Source: Aphidius gifuensis (Eukaryota; Arthropoda; Insecta; Hymenoptera; Braconidae). Taken from it: DNA of 64,000 nt. The notes under the pieces were generated by a model. The model was not told where the DNA came from, made no database searches, and was given only the letters and a program-made list of their open reading frames with translations. Each line of letters begins with the position of its first letter. The stretch's first letter is position 1. Location: the NCBI RefSeq assembly GCF_014905175.1, contig NC_057792.1:6820001-6884000 (forward strand), in the 5' to 3' direction. The position numbers and the translations under genes were made by a program. This document shows positions 15,101-30,100 of this stretch, piece by piece.

Positions 15101-18100
15101 GTTGATGATAAAATACCACCATGCTTATTTCGTCTATACTAAAATATCAACAATAGCCGTTTATAAATTTATTATATAACCTTTAAAAATATCTATTGCT
15201 GTTTTTTAAATACATCAATGTTATTGATTATAAATTGAGCGATTGAGTGACAAGTGCATTTTATGTTTTTATATTTTTTTAAATTAATTTTTCAAAAATT
15301 TTTACAAATTTAAAAATAGTTCTAAAAGTTAATTTTTAATTAAAACCACAAATTTATAATTAGATTCTATGCTTGAACTTAAATAATTTCCACTCTTATT
15401 TTTTTTTACGACTGGTTGCAATGCTTGCAAACTTATTTGAGTGATGAAATTCTATAATTGACTTTGGAAAATATCAACAAATAATTTAAAATTATTAATT
15501 TTTATGTGAATTTTACGTTGCCTAATAAACATTTTTTAACTTTAACTTTAATTGTTGATTATTTGTTGTTATTATTTATGATAAATTTTTAAAATTTATC
15601 AGACGAATAAGTTCTTGTTTTAACTATAGTCTTATGCAAAAAAAAAAAACCCTGGTGAAAATGATTTCTCCGATTTTTTTTCGTTTTTCTCCGCATTACT
15701 CCGATTTTTTCCGTATTGCTCCGATTCTCTACGAATTTATCCGATTTACTGCCTTTTCCTCCGATTTTCTCCGCATATTGTTAAATAAAAATTTCGAAGA
15801 AAAATCGGAGTAATAATAATAACTCCTTTATTACCCAACTGGTTAAAACCAAATTACTGGGTCTGATAAAAATACAAAAGTACAGTTATGTTAATAATAT
15901 AAACTTATAACTAAAATACAAGTCTTTTACCAATTAATAATAATTTCAATTAATTATTTAAAAATAATCTTTCAAGTATCGATATATTAATAGCCCTACC
16001 AAGTGTTAAATAATTGAAATCAGATAATATATTTGCTAAATTGTTAACAGACAACATTAAAGTTGTCGATGGCTTACTCATGGAAAATATTGAATTTGGC
16101 TGATCTAGGTAGAAAAAAAAAAACAAAAAATTATTTTTTCCGATTATCTTCGACTTGTTCCGATTTTTTCCGAATTACTCTGATTTTTAAAAATCGGAGA
16201 AAATCGAAGAAAATCGGAGAAATTATTTTTACCAGGGAACCAATTTAAAATGCAATTTTTAATTTTTTTTGACCGTCGAAAATAAATAGATAAATAGCAA
16301 AATAAAAAAAAATTGGTTAAAAATATAATATAAATATCAATTTTGAATTATCCAAAATAAAAAAAAATTTCATTGAAAATAAAATTTTAAAAATAATATA
16401 TGTCAGTATATGATTGTAATTGAAACCTACTCGGTTGAATTGTCAAAAGCATTGAACAAATGAAAAAAAAAACAAATTCAAAGCACAATAGATAATTTTA
16501 TTTTGGTTTTCATTTTTTTTTTGTGCAATGAAATGCATATTTCTCTTTATCATGATGACTATGATGATGATGCTCAATGAGGCTTTAACAGTAGCCCCTC
16601 GAGGTTCTATATATCATCCACTTGTTCACACTGTTCATCATCTAAGCAACGACAACAGTTGTTTTATATACGTCAGTATCTTCCATGCCCTCAATGACGA
16701 CGGACTTTTATATTGATAATCTATAGATTATATTTGTTCTTGAAAAAATATTTATTTTTTTAATTTTCATTTTATTATTATTATGTTGAATTTTTGTGCA
16801 TCATGAATAATCTTCGTCGTTTAACATCACGAGTATATGGTATGTCATTAAGATATTTTGCATATGAAAGTCTTTTTTTTTAATTTTTTTATTCAAACTT
16901 TTTTAGTCATTTTTTAGGAAATAAAATAATAATAAAAATACGGAATTTAGATGGAAAATTATTGTGATAAAATTCACTTTTAATTTGTGATATATTTTGA
17001 TGTTTTTATTCAAGTTTGAATATTCAAAATGGAAATTTAAGGAAGAACAAAAAATATATATATTTATAAATATTTATCATTCATTTGATTTAGAAAAAGA
17101 TTAAATCAAGGCGAAAATGATTTTATTCAATCTGAGTTTTCCGGATGTGGGTCATCGATTGACTGTGTATATAAACATTTTATCTTTATCATGGAAATAT
17201 ACAAAAGATAAAAATCAAAATATTAAAAAAATGTTGAAAGCTTCTTGTCAAAAAAAATTGATTCAATTTTTCAATACTTTTTTTTTTCCTCGCCAACGTT
17301 CAAAGATTAGTTTTTTTAAAAGATATTTTATTGGTGAATTAACGAATACATATTTTAATAAAAAATACAAAAATAAAAACTCAAAATATTTAATATTTTT
17401 TTATTAAAATATATAAAGATAGTTGAGGAAAATAAGCCAGTTTGTTTATCATTCGTTTAAAACTTTATTTAACTTTTATTTTTTTAAACACAAAGCTATG
17501 TTAAATAAATAAAATTTCTTGATTAAATACTGCAGAATGACAACAATAAAAATAATAATATCAGTGTAAATATTTTACTGTTGAATCATTTCCTAAATTA
17601 AATTTATAAAACTTTAGAAAAAAAAAATTTTTAATTGGTTTTAAATGTTTGTTCAAAGTTTTTCATTTGAATTTTCTATTTTGCCAATTTTTATTTATGT
17701 TTTTTTTTTTGTTTTCAATTTAAGGCTATATTTTTTTGTTAAACTTTTTTATTTTATCTTTCGTCAGTAAATAGGCTTGTATAAATAAACTTTTGAGGAT
17801 AATCTTGACATATTGTATGTCTCGGATGTACATTTACCTGATATGATGCTTTGTCAGCACTGATAACGCCCTTTTTGTTTTTTTTTTTTTTCTAAATTTT
17901 CTTTCATTAACCCAGAATACTAAAGCCAACTAATACAAAGTCGTCAAATTTAATTCCTACGTTTACAGATATACATTTTTCGCTGACTTTTTTTAAAGGG
18001 GGTTAATAAAAATAGACATATTTGTGGAATAAAATTTAATGATTGACCTTAAAAATTGGCGTGTCAAGAAAAATTAAGAAAAATAATTTTTAAAAGCGTT

Positions 18101-21100
18101 TTAATTTGTACTAATTTTTACCACAATTGTTTTAATTTTTACCTCAAAATTGAAAGGGTTATTAACGGTTAAAAATGACTTTTTTACCTTCCTAACTTAG
18201 ATAGGGAAAAAAAATTAAAACAAGCGCAGAATAGTTTGTAATATTAACAATTGCATACTGAACATTTTGGATTGTTTTTTTCTCCGAAATAAACAGAATA
18301 TCGTTATGTAATTTGAACCACCAAGCTCTAAATTTGTACCTTAAAAATAATAGACAAAATTATCTTCGATGGGGCATTACAGCTTTGCAATAAAAATTAA
18401 AAATTACAAATCCATTCCTTCGTTTACAAATGGATATTTTTTCTTAAAATTATTCCTATATTACCGACTATCGATAAAAATAAAATAATCAATTACAAAA
18501 TATACATTTATAATTTCATTAGTACATTCAGAATTTCATAGTATAAAAAATACAGTAACTAAGTAATAAAATTATTTCATTAAAAAAAAAAATGTTTTTT
18601 TACTTCTGTGGCTATTGATTTTAAAGGCAATTTGTGAATCCACGTTACCATGTTTGTCTGGTTCTGCGTGAGGTTGGAGAGTCGTCTCTTCTATCTCTGC
18701 AACGAACCAGGCATTCCCAGTCAATAACTGGCTTGGTGACCGTTCACTTTGGTGCCTAATCTAAAAAAAGTCTTCTATCTAATCGTTTTTTTCTCTATCC
18801 TCTGGCAACACACAATGTACCATCCTCTTCATAGGTTGTGCAGTTCAGTACCAGAGGTAGATTAATTGTCGTGCTCCACTTTGACATGCGTTATCACAGC
18901 ATGTCGAAACTAAGGCCTTCAAACATTTTCTTTTTTTTTTTGTTTTACCTTTAAATTAATTTTTTAAATAATTCATTTTTACTTCTTTGTTAAAACCATT
19001 AACAACATTTAGAAAAAAAATAATTTTATATTTTTATTATAAACAACTAGCTTAAATTTAATAGCTATTATATTTCTTTTTTATTTTTGTTTACTTATTT
19101 TATATAATTTTCATAATAACTATTTTTACATGAATATAAAATTTATGTAAAAATAAATGACATATTATACTCTCAATGAACAAAACATAGGAGTATTATG
19201 TTTAAATATTTTACTATAAAATGCGACATGAGTCGAGAGAGTGTTTTCTCAATAATAAATTCATAAAAATTGGTAGTGAAAACCCGTCAAACAAGAAATT
19301 AATAACAACTTTGCTTCAAGTATATTAAAAAATACAAAAATACTATGATTTTGTTGAAATAAAATATAAAATAATTAACAATAAAAATAAATTAAATAAA
19401 AAAATAGCTATAAAAAAACAAAAATTCTATTTAATTATTGGCATTATTTATAAACAACAAAAATAAATAAATAATTTTTTAAAAAACTTCAAAATTTAAA
19501 CAACTAAATTTATAAAATATTAATGATTTAATTGTTGTTTTTTAATTTATATCTATAAATAACAAAAATGATTAATACAGTCATTTGAAATGGAGTAAAA
19601 TGACTGATATTAGTACAAATTTTTTCCACAATGTCGCTTTAACGAGCATGGCCGCCTTTCTCATAGAACTCAGTGTTCCGCTAGGCCTCGCTGGTGCGTG
19701 TTTATATCGCGCCCTGTCGCGTTACTCCAAAAAAAAAAAATAAATAAATAAAAGCTTTTTTATAATCAATTTTCATAAACCCACAAATTCACAAAATTCA
19801 TCATAATTCTGATAAATAAATAACATCTCTCAATCACATAGTAAACAAGTGTCTAAATAATAATAAAATAAAGCTTTAATTAATTACACAAACCACCAGC
19901 AAGAGCCCAATCACCTTCCATCATCAAAAAAAAAAAAAAACACTTAAAATCCGTCCAATGTGATCATAATAATTTTTTTTTAAATTAATCATATCTTTTT
20001 TTATTTTCTCATCGCTATTGACGTGTAATATTATCATTATTGTGAAGTGAAAATATCGATATTAATAGTGAGTTTAAATATATCGCAAATATTTGTGATA
20101 ATTTATTTAAAAAAAAATAATTAATTTTATTTTGGAGTTAAAATAATATTGTCTAGATAACTGACAATTGTATAGACACTATTGCGTCGTTATAGACATT
20201 TTTGTTGTGTATTTAATTCACGTATATGCATACATATGCAAGTTTTTTTTTTTTATATATAAGGGGGTTTTTAACGTGAATGTTTCTGTGTGCATCCGGC
20301 AGGCGTCCTCTTGTACATGTATATCTATCTTTTGAGCATCGCGTGCGCTCAACACAGGTGTTTCGAAACTGCTGAGAAAGGGATACACAAGAAGAAACCT
20401 TAGAAAAAATAAATAGATAATAAAATAAGCCTGATGCACTCCAAACAATAATACATTTTTATTTATAGAAAAAAAATTTAGATATTTATTTTGAAAATTA
20501 TTTTTAATAGTTGATTTTTATTTTTTTTTGAATCATTAAATTTACTAGATAAATATGATATTGTTATTATTTTTTAATTATCATGGGGCATTGTTTATAA
20601 ACACGAGAAAAAGGTTGCCAAGGGGCTTTTACTTTCGCCCATGTTCGATCGGGCCTTGAAATACCTTGTGACATTACGTTCGTGTCACATGTTTAACATT
20701 CTTTGATAACTGGTTTTTTAAAATTATTAAATTGTTGCAAATGTTTAAAAATAAATTTAGATTTTTTTAAAAAAACAAATTATTTTATTATTTAAAGTTT
20801 GTATTTATTTATCATAAATAATTCACGGTTATTTATTAATTTTGTTTTTGTTTGAAATATACAATTAAATTTATACAAGATAAAAATTATGATTTGTATT
20901 ATTATATAACACATGATATTAAATTAAAAAAATAATAATTTTCAAATAAATTGATAAATTGTTTTTTATAAAAAAAAATTTTCATTTTAGATTAGTGATT
21001 ATTAAAAGAAAAAAATTTACAAGTTATTTGATGAAATTATACAAGTTTTATAATTGAATAATTTTTTTATACGATTATTAATGATATAGTGAGTGAAAGA

Positions 21101-24100
21101 ATATTATAAAAATATTTTTTATTTTAAATTAAAACATGCATGATACATGAATGTATTGACGTTGAAAAAGTAACAATGACTACCTCAGTCCCTGGCTGAA
21201 CAATGCAATCGAAAAAAAAAAAAAAAATACCAACAATTGATAAAAAAACTGATATTAAATTAAAATAAAAAAATCGATATTTTGTTTGGCTAAAATAATT
21301 AACGGAATGCAAAGCAAAAAAAAAATAAATTTTTTGTTATTTGTAAAATGTCGATACGCGTAAATGGTGGTGTTTACCTAGTGCCAACAACTGGACTACA
21401 GGAAACAAATGAAAAATCAATAAATAATGATACAAATAAACAACAATTACATCATTTACATCATCATCAAACAACTAAAACAGTTACAATATTAACAACA
21501 CCACAACGTAGTAATAGTTTAGACTATTTAAATTTTGAAGAAAAACGTCAAATAATTGCATCGTCATTGTCACTAAGTGATTTTCTTGCTCATGGTCCAG
21601 CAGTAGCTGCTGCAGCTATTAATTAAATTCAAATTATAAAAATATTTATTCGAGATTTTTTCTTTGTTTATAACTTTTCATATTTTTTTATTTCTTGATT
21701 AATTTTTAATCATTTATTTCCTTGAGATGAATAAATAAACAAAAAATAAGATTTTATCTTAAAATTGTATATATTTATATTTTAATATTACTTGAGAAAA
21801 TTGCAAAAATTATATTATCATATGCATTGCATCATAATTGCAGCATGCATCGCCAACACTTGGATTTACTTGTAATAATTTAAGTTTAAAAATATTATTA
21901 GTTGATGTGACGTTGTTTGGCAATGTTTTGTTATATTTATATATTGATTGTTGAATATTTTAAATGTTGAAATTATTTATGGGTATGTACAGTGTCATTT
22001 TTCATTTGAGAATTTTGTATATATATATTTTAATATCATATTTCTGCAATGATAATGTTTATTATAATTCTTTAAATAAATTTCAACTTTGGTCGGTTAT
22101 AATTCACATTGAATTTGTTAGCACATACCATAATGGCCGAATAAAAAATTCATCATTTGATCCTTTGATTACAAATTGCTATTTCTTATAAAAATATACT
22201 GTTTTTTTTTTTATGCAACATCAAAAATACATTATACATTAAAAACGAGAACTTGGGCAAATAATTTCAATGACTTTTTGACTAATTCTTCAAATGCTAT
22301 CGAGTCAATTCATCACAAAGTAGCAAGTAACTAATCCAAGTAAATAGCCTCTTGATAATTGCTCGTTATTATCCTTATTAATTTACCTACGTGCTTGAAA
22401 TAATCAACTTTAACAAAAATATTCTTTCAAGCTATATCATGACTGTTGATTCGAAATTTCGAATCACATATTGATGTCTTCTAATAAATATAAAAAAAAA
22501 ATTGTAATTCTGACTTTTCCTAACTAAAAAAGTATTTTAAAATTGTCATTTAAAATTTGTAATTAAAACAAAGTACTTCATTTATTTTATAAACAAAAAC
22601 ATAACTTGGAAATTGAATTTAAAAAAACCTTATTTCTTTTGGGAGAGACGTCGAAATGTTCACTAATGTAATTTAAAAATTTCATCAATTTATAAAGACA
22701 ATTAAACAATCCTAAAACTGCCTTAATATTTACCGATAAAATATATTGTGATTGAGAGTGTAAATGGCAACATTGCATGGGCGGAAATCATTCATTGAGC
22801 AAAAAAAAAATCTACCGCGCCGGTCTGACGGTGGCATTGGACGTGTGTCAGCGCCACGATCGCAATAAAAGCGCGTGCGCAAAGAATTATATATCTCGTC
22901 TTGTTCACTTTTGTGGTATTATTATATATAAAAAGTAGACGAAAATGAGAATGGTCCAGAGAAAGATCAAAAGAGAAATAAAGCTAAATTATTATTTCAT
23001 GTCTGTATAGTTTTACTAATAACGCAGGTCATTATTTGAAGGTCGAGCCAATCGATCCTTTCGAAAAAAATCCTTTTTTTTTCTTTCTAAATTTTTAACC
23101 TGTATTAAATTTATACATTCAAATTTCACTTTTCATTATACGTTCATTTGAAATATTTTAAATTATATGTAACTCATTTTTTTTGCTTTTTTTTTTTCAA
23201 TACTCTGCGATAATAATTTTTTTGTTTTGTTGTAATAATTATTTTTTGTTGTCATTATGAATTTTTTTCTTGTCAATTTTGCATTAATTTTAATTAAAAG
23301 TTTAATTTAATTTTGCTTACGTGTATAATGGGACATATATACCATTGAATTTTATATAGAATTTAGTTACTCAACTGACAATGTCTTGACGTAACAAATA
23401 ATAATTAGTGTAAGTTTGTGGTCGCGACTTGGTGGCGCTGTTTACAAGAATATACAGTATCATACATTGAATTTAAACTTTATAGTATATATATATATTT
23501 TTACATTTATATTAGTTGAAATGTTTAAAAGAAACATCAACTTGTGCATCTTGCTTAAAGCTCTTGAAATAAACTCAAGAGATCATCGCACCAGTTTAAA
23601 CGCAATAATTTCTTGGAATTAATTTCTGGAATAATATTATCTTTATAAATTTATATCAATCAATCAATAAATTATGCATAAATAATTTTAATTTATCAAA
23701 CAAATTACATTAATTTTATTCATGTATGAATGAAGAAAAAAAATATACAAAAGCTCTTCTTTAAATATATAAAAAATTGACTTGGAAATTTTTATTTTTC
23801 ACTGACTTTAAATAAAATTAAATTTATACGTGACAATTGTGTGTCTTGTCTTGGAAAATTTAAAAATATATACATCTTTATTTTGCTGCTGGATTTTTTG
23901 CAAAGTGGAACGACCGTGAGGTCTCGTGACAGCGAAAGCTTTGAGTCCCACGACTATTTGCTCGCATCCCGAGTCTATCAAAAAAAATGTAGGCGTAAAT
24001 TTAATGCTTGTAAAAAACAGAATATAAAATAAATCATAAAAAGTACAATTGTTTATAAAAGTTAAAAGAAAATTTTTTATTTTTCAAAGCTTTATAATTT

Positions 24101-27100
24101 CATACGAATAAAATAACATCACTTGAATTAATCAATAATAGTTGAATAAAAATAAGATCTAAAATTCTTTTTTCTTTTTTAAGCAGAAGGATAAAAATTA
24201 TTTTTAAAGTCTAGATCAATATAACCTTGAGGTAGGTTATCCATTTAACATCATTTTGGCACGCAAATTATCAGTAAAAATTCAGTACCCTATATTTATG
24301 TCGATAAAAATTTATCACATTTCCAAGAGTATCATTTTTTTTTTCTTCTCTTTTAAAACTGTTGAAATTTTTATTATATTATTATTTTCAAGTATTCTAA
24401 TAAATGTTATATATAAAATAAAATTATTGTGAGAAAAAAATTTACTGTACTTGTGATATTTTCCCACTATGGAAAAAATAAAAATAACAAAAAATCAAAA
24501 AATAACATAAAGAAACTAAAAATAGCTGGTAAAACGATTAAGATAAATTGGGTTAAAAAAGAATGTGGCTTTTGAGTGTGAAACAAAAAAAAAAAAAAAA
24601 AAATTATATATCTATATAATTGTCCATTTTTTTTTAAGGTAATAAAATATACTTGTGGAAATTCAAGTTCTTTGTTTAAAAAAAAAAAAATATATATTTA
24701 AAATTTAGTCATATTTATGAATTGCTTTTTTTTTTTTTTTTTTTGGTTTTTATGTTTCCTTTATTTTTATATTTCATGATGATTTTATACACTATATACA
24801 TGATATTTTTTGAAAATAAAATAACAGTTTTTTTTAATAAATTTAAAAGCTATTTGATAGTTATTAATTTGAAATATTATTGAGAAATAAATGTATGAAT
24901 AAAAGTAGTATTAAAAATATTTAATTGATGAGATCATGTGGTTGAAATAATGACGATGCAAATAAATAAAAAAATCACCTGAATAAACTAATCATCCTCG
25001 GATTCTTGGATGCATAATTAATGATTATACAGAGAGTATATGTGTGAGTGTTTGTATTAACAATAGAGTGTAATAATTTTTATGTGGGTGAAAGATAAAA
25101 GAAGGCGTCGGCCTAAGAAGAGATGATTCTTCTTGACTCTTTTCACAATGTGGCAACGATGCCATCAGTCAGACAGAATTGAACATCCCGAAGATGTTTC
25201 ATGTAATTAATTTTCACGTAGACAAACGAGGACAACCGATCTAACTACAGATGAATTGCGCAAATTGTTATTTATTATTCAGGATATTATCATTGTGAAA
25301 GATTCATTTCCATTTCCCGTTGTTAATTTTTTTTTTTTTTTTAAATATTTTTAATAACTTATTATTCACACTTATTTATTTATTTTTATGTATAATTTCT
25401 AAACGCTTTTTTTATTTTTTTATTTCTTCATTAATGCAGATTTATATTTTTTTTTGATTATTGATAATTTTTTTTTTTTTATTAAAGATCCGATTAACTT
25501 GTTTTTTTTTAAATTTAATATTTTATTTTAATCTTCTTTTGTAATTGACATGCACATCCGCAGTAGAATTATTTAAAAATCGAAACTTAACGGTGTACTG
25601 CAATTTTCTACATTCCATTTTGAGTTATGATTTTACCTTGGTGAAACAAAAAAATATAAAAAAGATTAACACCTTAATAGATGATTACGTAATTAAATAT
25701 TCTGGTGAAAATATCTATTTCTATGTAGAAAAACAACCCGGTAGAAAATATGCCACAACAAAAAATATCCACTATCGAGTAAAAAAAATTAATTGTATAT
25801 TTATCCAAGATGTATAATAATTATCTCGTTAATAATATATAATAATAAATTGAAATAATAAAATAAAAATAAATAAACATTTTCATACAATATTTGAAAG
25901 ATTAATATTATAAAAAAATTAAATTTGAAATAATAATAACATTGAGTCATTACAATACGATGACTAATTAATTTATTTTTAAATTAATTAATTTTAAATT
26001 TATCCAAGATGTATGATAAAAGTAAATTTAAAAAAATAAATAAATTGGTAAATGAAATATTTATTTATTTATCCTATGATATATACTGTTGTCATAATTT
26101 TTGATAAATTCAAAATTGTCATTAAATCATTATGTTTATATTTTACTATGCTTCTATTATTTTTATAATGATTAATTTTAATTTTAAATATATAGGATAA
26201 TGTTTTTTATACTAATTACACGCTACAGTATATTTTTTTTCTCGGGAAACTATTTACTAGGATTTTTTTCTGTGATATGCAGTTTTAATACCAAATATTT
26301 TCAAATAAAAAAGCCTTGACCGTTTAACTGTATTGTAATTTTGGTTTAGTACAGGGTCGTTGATACATCAAATAAGCTACACGTAGTATGTTTACTCATA
26401 CTCATCTTGGTTTGCAAAATACTAAAATAGACACTGACTCTTGTTAAACCTCCTACTACTTCATCGAATCATTTCCATCATCATTTTTGGATTTTTAGTT
26501 TTGCGCTTGCGTTTACTCACCCTTCTTCTTGAAAAAAAAAAATTGCAAAAATAATTATGACAAGCCAATTCATTTCCAAAGAAAAAACTTTATCAGTGGA
26601 CAAAAAAAAAAAAGTATTACAATTTTTTGTTTATTTATCTATTTTTTTTCTTTCAGTCAATTTATTTTTTTGTGTCATTCTGATAGAAGGCGTTCTTCGT
26701 CGTCACGTTCTCATCAGGGTTTTTCACAAAAAAAAATAAATAAAAATAAATTAAGATATAAAGTAGCGCCACGATTGTAACCACTACTTTTACCGGAAGT
26801 CCATAATCAATCAATTCAATTTTTTCTTCAACTATTTTTTCAAGATTTCGAATGATTAAAATATATATTTTTTCACTTATTATATTTATTTATTTATTTA
26901 GTATTCACGTCTATGATTGGTACAGCCTGGCAAGTTTCCAGGGTCGCGAAGCATTTGTGATGACCGTGCGCAAGTTTTAAGCCAGTTGTAGGAGAGTCAG
27001 TCAAAGTAAACGAGTTTAATATTATTTATTTTGCAAATATAGTTTTTTTTCTATTATCATAAAAAAATAAAAATTATTATCCAGGATAAACAAAAAAATA

Positions 27101-30100
27101 TACCTGTTTTTTTTATATTTTTTTCAATTTGATAATTGACCTTGATGATTTTATCAAATGATGATGAGGTCACTCAACTCTGTGAAAGCTAAAAAAAGCA
27201 AAGGTAAATTACGAGTGAGTGAATATATAAAATTATTGTCTCACCTATTTAATTGAAATAAATTATTTCAGTAAATTATATTGATATGTTGAAATTTAAT
27301 CATAATTTGAGGTCTAATAGTAATTAAATACGACATGTTATAATTTGATACTATTTTTTTTTTCTGCTATTTTTTTTCTTCCAACTTAATTGGTATAATT
27401 TTCTCTCCATTGTCAAACACATTTTTTTTTTTCTTTATTTTTTTATGATTCAAGTTTTTTTATCTAAAATATTCCAGTCAGTTTCAACTTTAGAATAACA
27501 TTGCAATGAAAAGTAGAAAGGTATGTCATCTCCACTCCCAATTTCTGAGCACACAAATGCCTACTGAACGCGTAGGTGTTTTCAAGTTATGCGGGATTAA
27601 TAACATGTGGGAAATCCTATCAGCTGTATCATTGTCATTCGTCATCACCGCTATTTTTGGTTAATGTATATACTTCTCTTACGTATTATCCCATTGACAT
27701 TGAAATTTAAAACCACCTTATTGTTAAATTCTTCTTAAAAAAAAAACGAATTAAACGCAAAATTGAAAAAAATGATATTAGAGCATATTTTTCGATAATT
27801 TTATCGAAAAAAAATTAATGAAATTTATAGGTTGTATGGTTAAAATAATTATACAATTTTTCTGATAGTTTAAAATTGAATTAATTAACGAGAATTAAAA
27901 TAAGCTATGTGTTTCAAATTTCGAGTCATAACAATTAGTTGAGAAAATTAATTTTACAAAATTATTATTACGAAGATATTAATTAAAAAAGACAACAGTC
28001 ATTCTCGTCTAGTTTATGAACAATGACTGTTTAAAATTAAAAGGAAAATAAAATTATCTTATTGCATTAACCAATGCAAATGATTCAGGGTCGTACGTAA
28101 ATTAGAGTGTTTCGAATTAGATAAGCCAAAATTTCGATTCTTTATTTTTGTTTTTATAATTGATATTTTTTGATTGACTTAGTAATCTATCATGCCCAAT
28201 TCTTTACTATTAAAATTTTTCAGTTCCATGTGCTCAATTTTTCTCTCAAAAAAAAGAAAAATAACTTGAAATAATCAAACAATTTATAAAGAATCGAAAA
28301 TTTATAAAGTTCACTTGAAAAAATAATAGCTAGATATGAATTTAAATATTTTTGAATTCGATTGATTAGTTTTTTATAACTTATAAATATTGTATTTAAT
28401 AATAAATTATAAATGACATAAATAAATTATAAAAAAAAAATAATAAAAATTCAATCATTGCTATTGCATTCTCTCTCGACGAATATAAAAAGGTCGTCAG
28501 GTCGTTTCGGTAATAACACTGATACAAAAAAAACAAAATGCCAATCTAACATTTACCCATACACAGATGTATATTTATTTTTATATAAACACGCATATAC
28601 ATGTCGATGTTTATAGCAATATAACAAAAAAAAAATATTTTTTCTTGTTATTCACGATCATGATGATGGTAATGATGATCATCATCATCCAGCTTGTTTA
28701 TGTCTCTGAGAGTTCATCCAAAAGTACACTGTTATTTTCATTTATTTATTCATTTTTTTTTCCACATTAAATACACGTGACTCTTTTATCCCACGTCATG
28801 TTGCAGTTATGCGAAAAAAGAGAAAAAAAAAAAACTAGATAGTTGTTAAAATATCTCTTCCTCTTTTCCTCAAAAATAATAATTATTATTTCCGTAATAA
28901 AATGAAAATTAAAGAATAATTTAAAATTGCAATTTCTTAAAATTAAAAGTAAGTTTATATATAAATTTAAAAAATATTATTAATAATAGATCATTATATT
29001 ATTTATTTATTTTGATGACTCATCGGTTGAGTGCGCGAAACACAGTATCCACGTGTAATAAACTCAATACATATTTACAATGTACACATATAAATATTCT
29101 TATTTTATTTACTTATTTTTTTGCTTCGTACAGTAGATCTATAATCCGTTCACTCAGTGTGTTTTAGACAGGACGCAATGTAACTTTTTAAATACGCAAA
29201 TAATAATAATACTTAAATTCAATTTGCAAAAATAGGCATTCATACAATTTGTATTTTCTTTAAATATGTGTACGTATGTTTACAAAGTATAGAGGCTGTC
29301 ATACATATAATCTACATACAATACATTTATTAGTATAGTATTATTACGCTTATTCTATTTACATTGTCAATACATAGTATAATATTTTAGAATTTATGAT
29401 TATTTTAGTTCATTTAGTACAATGACACAATCTAACAATTTAATATATCAGTCAATAAAATAATACTTAAATTCAATTTGAAAAATAGGCATTCATACAA
29501 TTTGTATTTTTACTTTAAAGTGTAATCTGTATTACATAGTATAGAGAATAGACAATTAAATAATAAAAAAAATGAAAATACGTCGATATTTGTAATTCGT
29601 CGATATTTGTAATCTTGAGCTTTAAGTATATTTTAAACGTTTTCTTCGATCCTGATTTGATATATAGAATTTACATGTTTAAACTTTCTTGATGTAACAA
29701 ATTTCAGCAAATCGAATTTTTCGTCAACTTGAATTCGTTATCAGTCAATCACAGATGCACATAATCTAAAATGTATTTTCCTTTCAAAAAAAAAGTTATC
29801 CCCAGTCAAAATTGAGCTAACTTTTTGATTTTCTAAGTCAAATCGACGTCAATTTGAGGTCAAAAAGTTTCATATTAAATAAATTTATTATACACTGCTT
29901 AATAAAATTCCATTACTAAACAAGGGTGCCCTTTTGAACCCTAAAATTCTTCCAACTATGGGACTTACATTCAACCTTAATTTCTTGTCCTGAGACTAGC
30001 AAAAGTGAGCTCAATTTGACACAAGATTTCTACCTGGAATTTTTTATTTATTTATTCATTGAGGACAACAAGTGACTCGATCATTACATTGGTACACATT

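Larger units (their letters stand above)
21627..25147. other. PHACTR intron with GC-rich island at 22805-22990
   Basis: The island starts CCGCGCCGGTCTGACGG and contains GCGCGTGCGC and a CTCF-like core. It looks like a promoter or enhancer, not coding sequence. A frame at 23841-24032 has no ATG and is not supported. The rest is AT-rich with homopolymers. Confidence 0.3.

Noticed and set aside
16528..16716. Secreted 62-residue peptide
   Set aside because: The signal-like start comes mainly from ATG/ATT repeats, and the frame lies directly upstream of the 16803 exon. More likely a 5' UTR or upstream ORF.
18600..18910. tRNA or small structured RNA in a GC-richer island
   Set aside because: No B-box-like GGTTCGANNCC, no acceptor-stem pairing and no terminator run in the right place.
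20218..20448. Minus-strand frame with hydrophobic N-terminus; plus-strand frame ending at CACAG|GTGTTT
   Set aside because: The minus-strand frame lacks splice and homology support, and the plus-strand donor is phase 0, which does not fit PHACTR.
23841..24032. Possible secreted protein frame
   Set aside because: The frame begins with GTG and no in-frame ATG or acceptor supports it in a eukaryotic gene.
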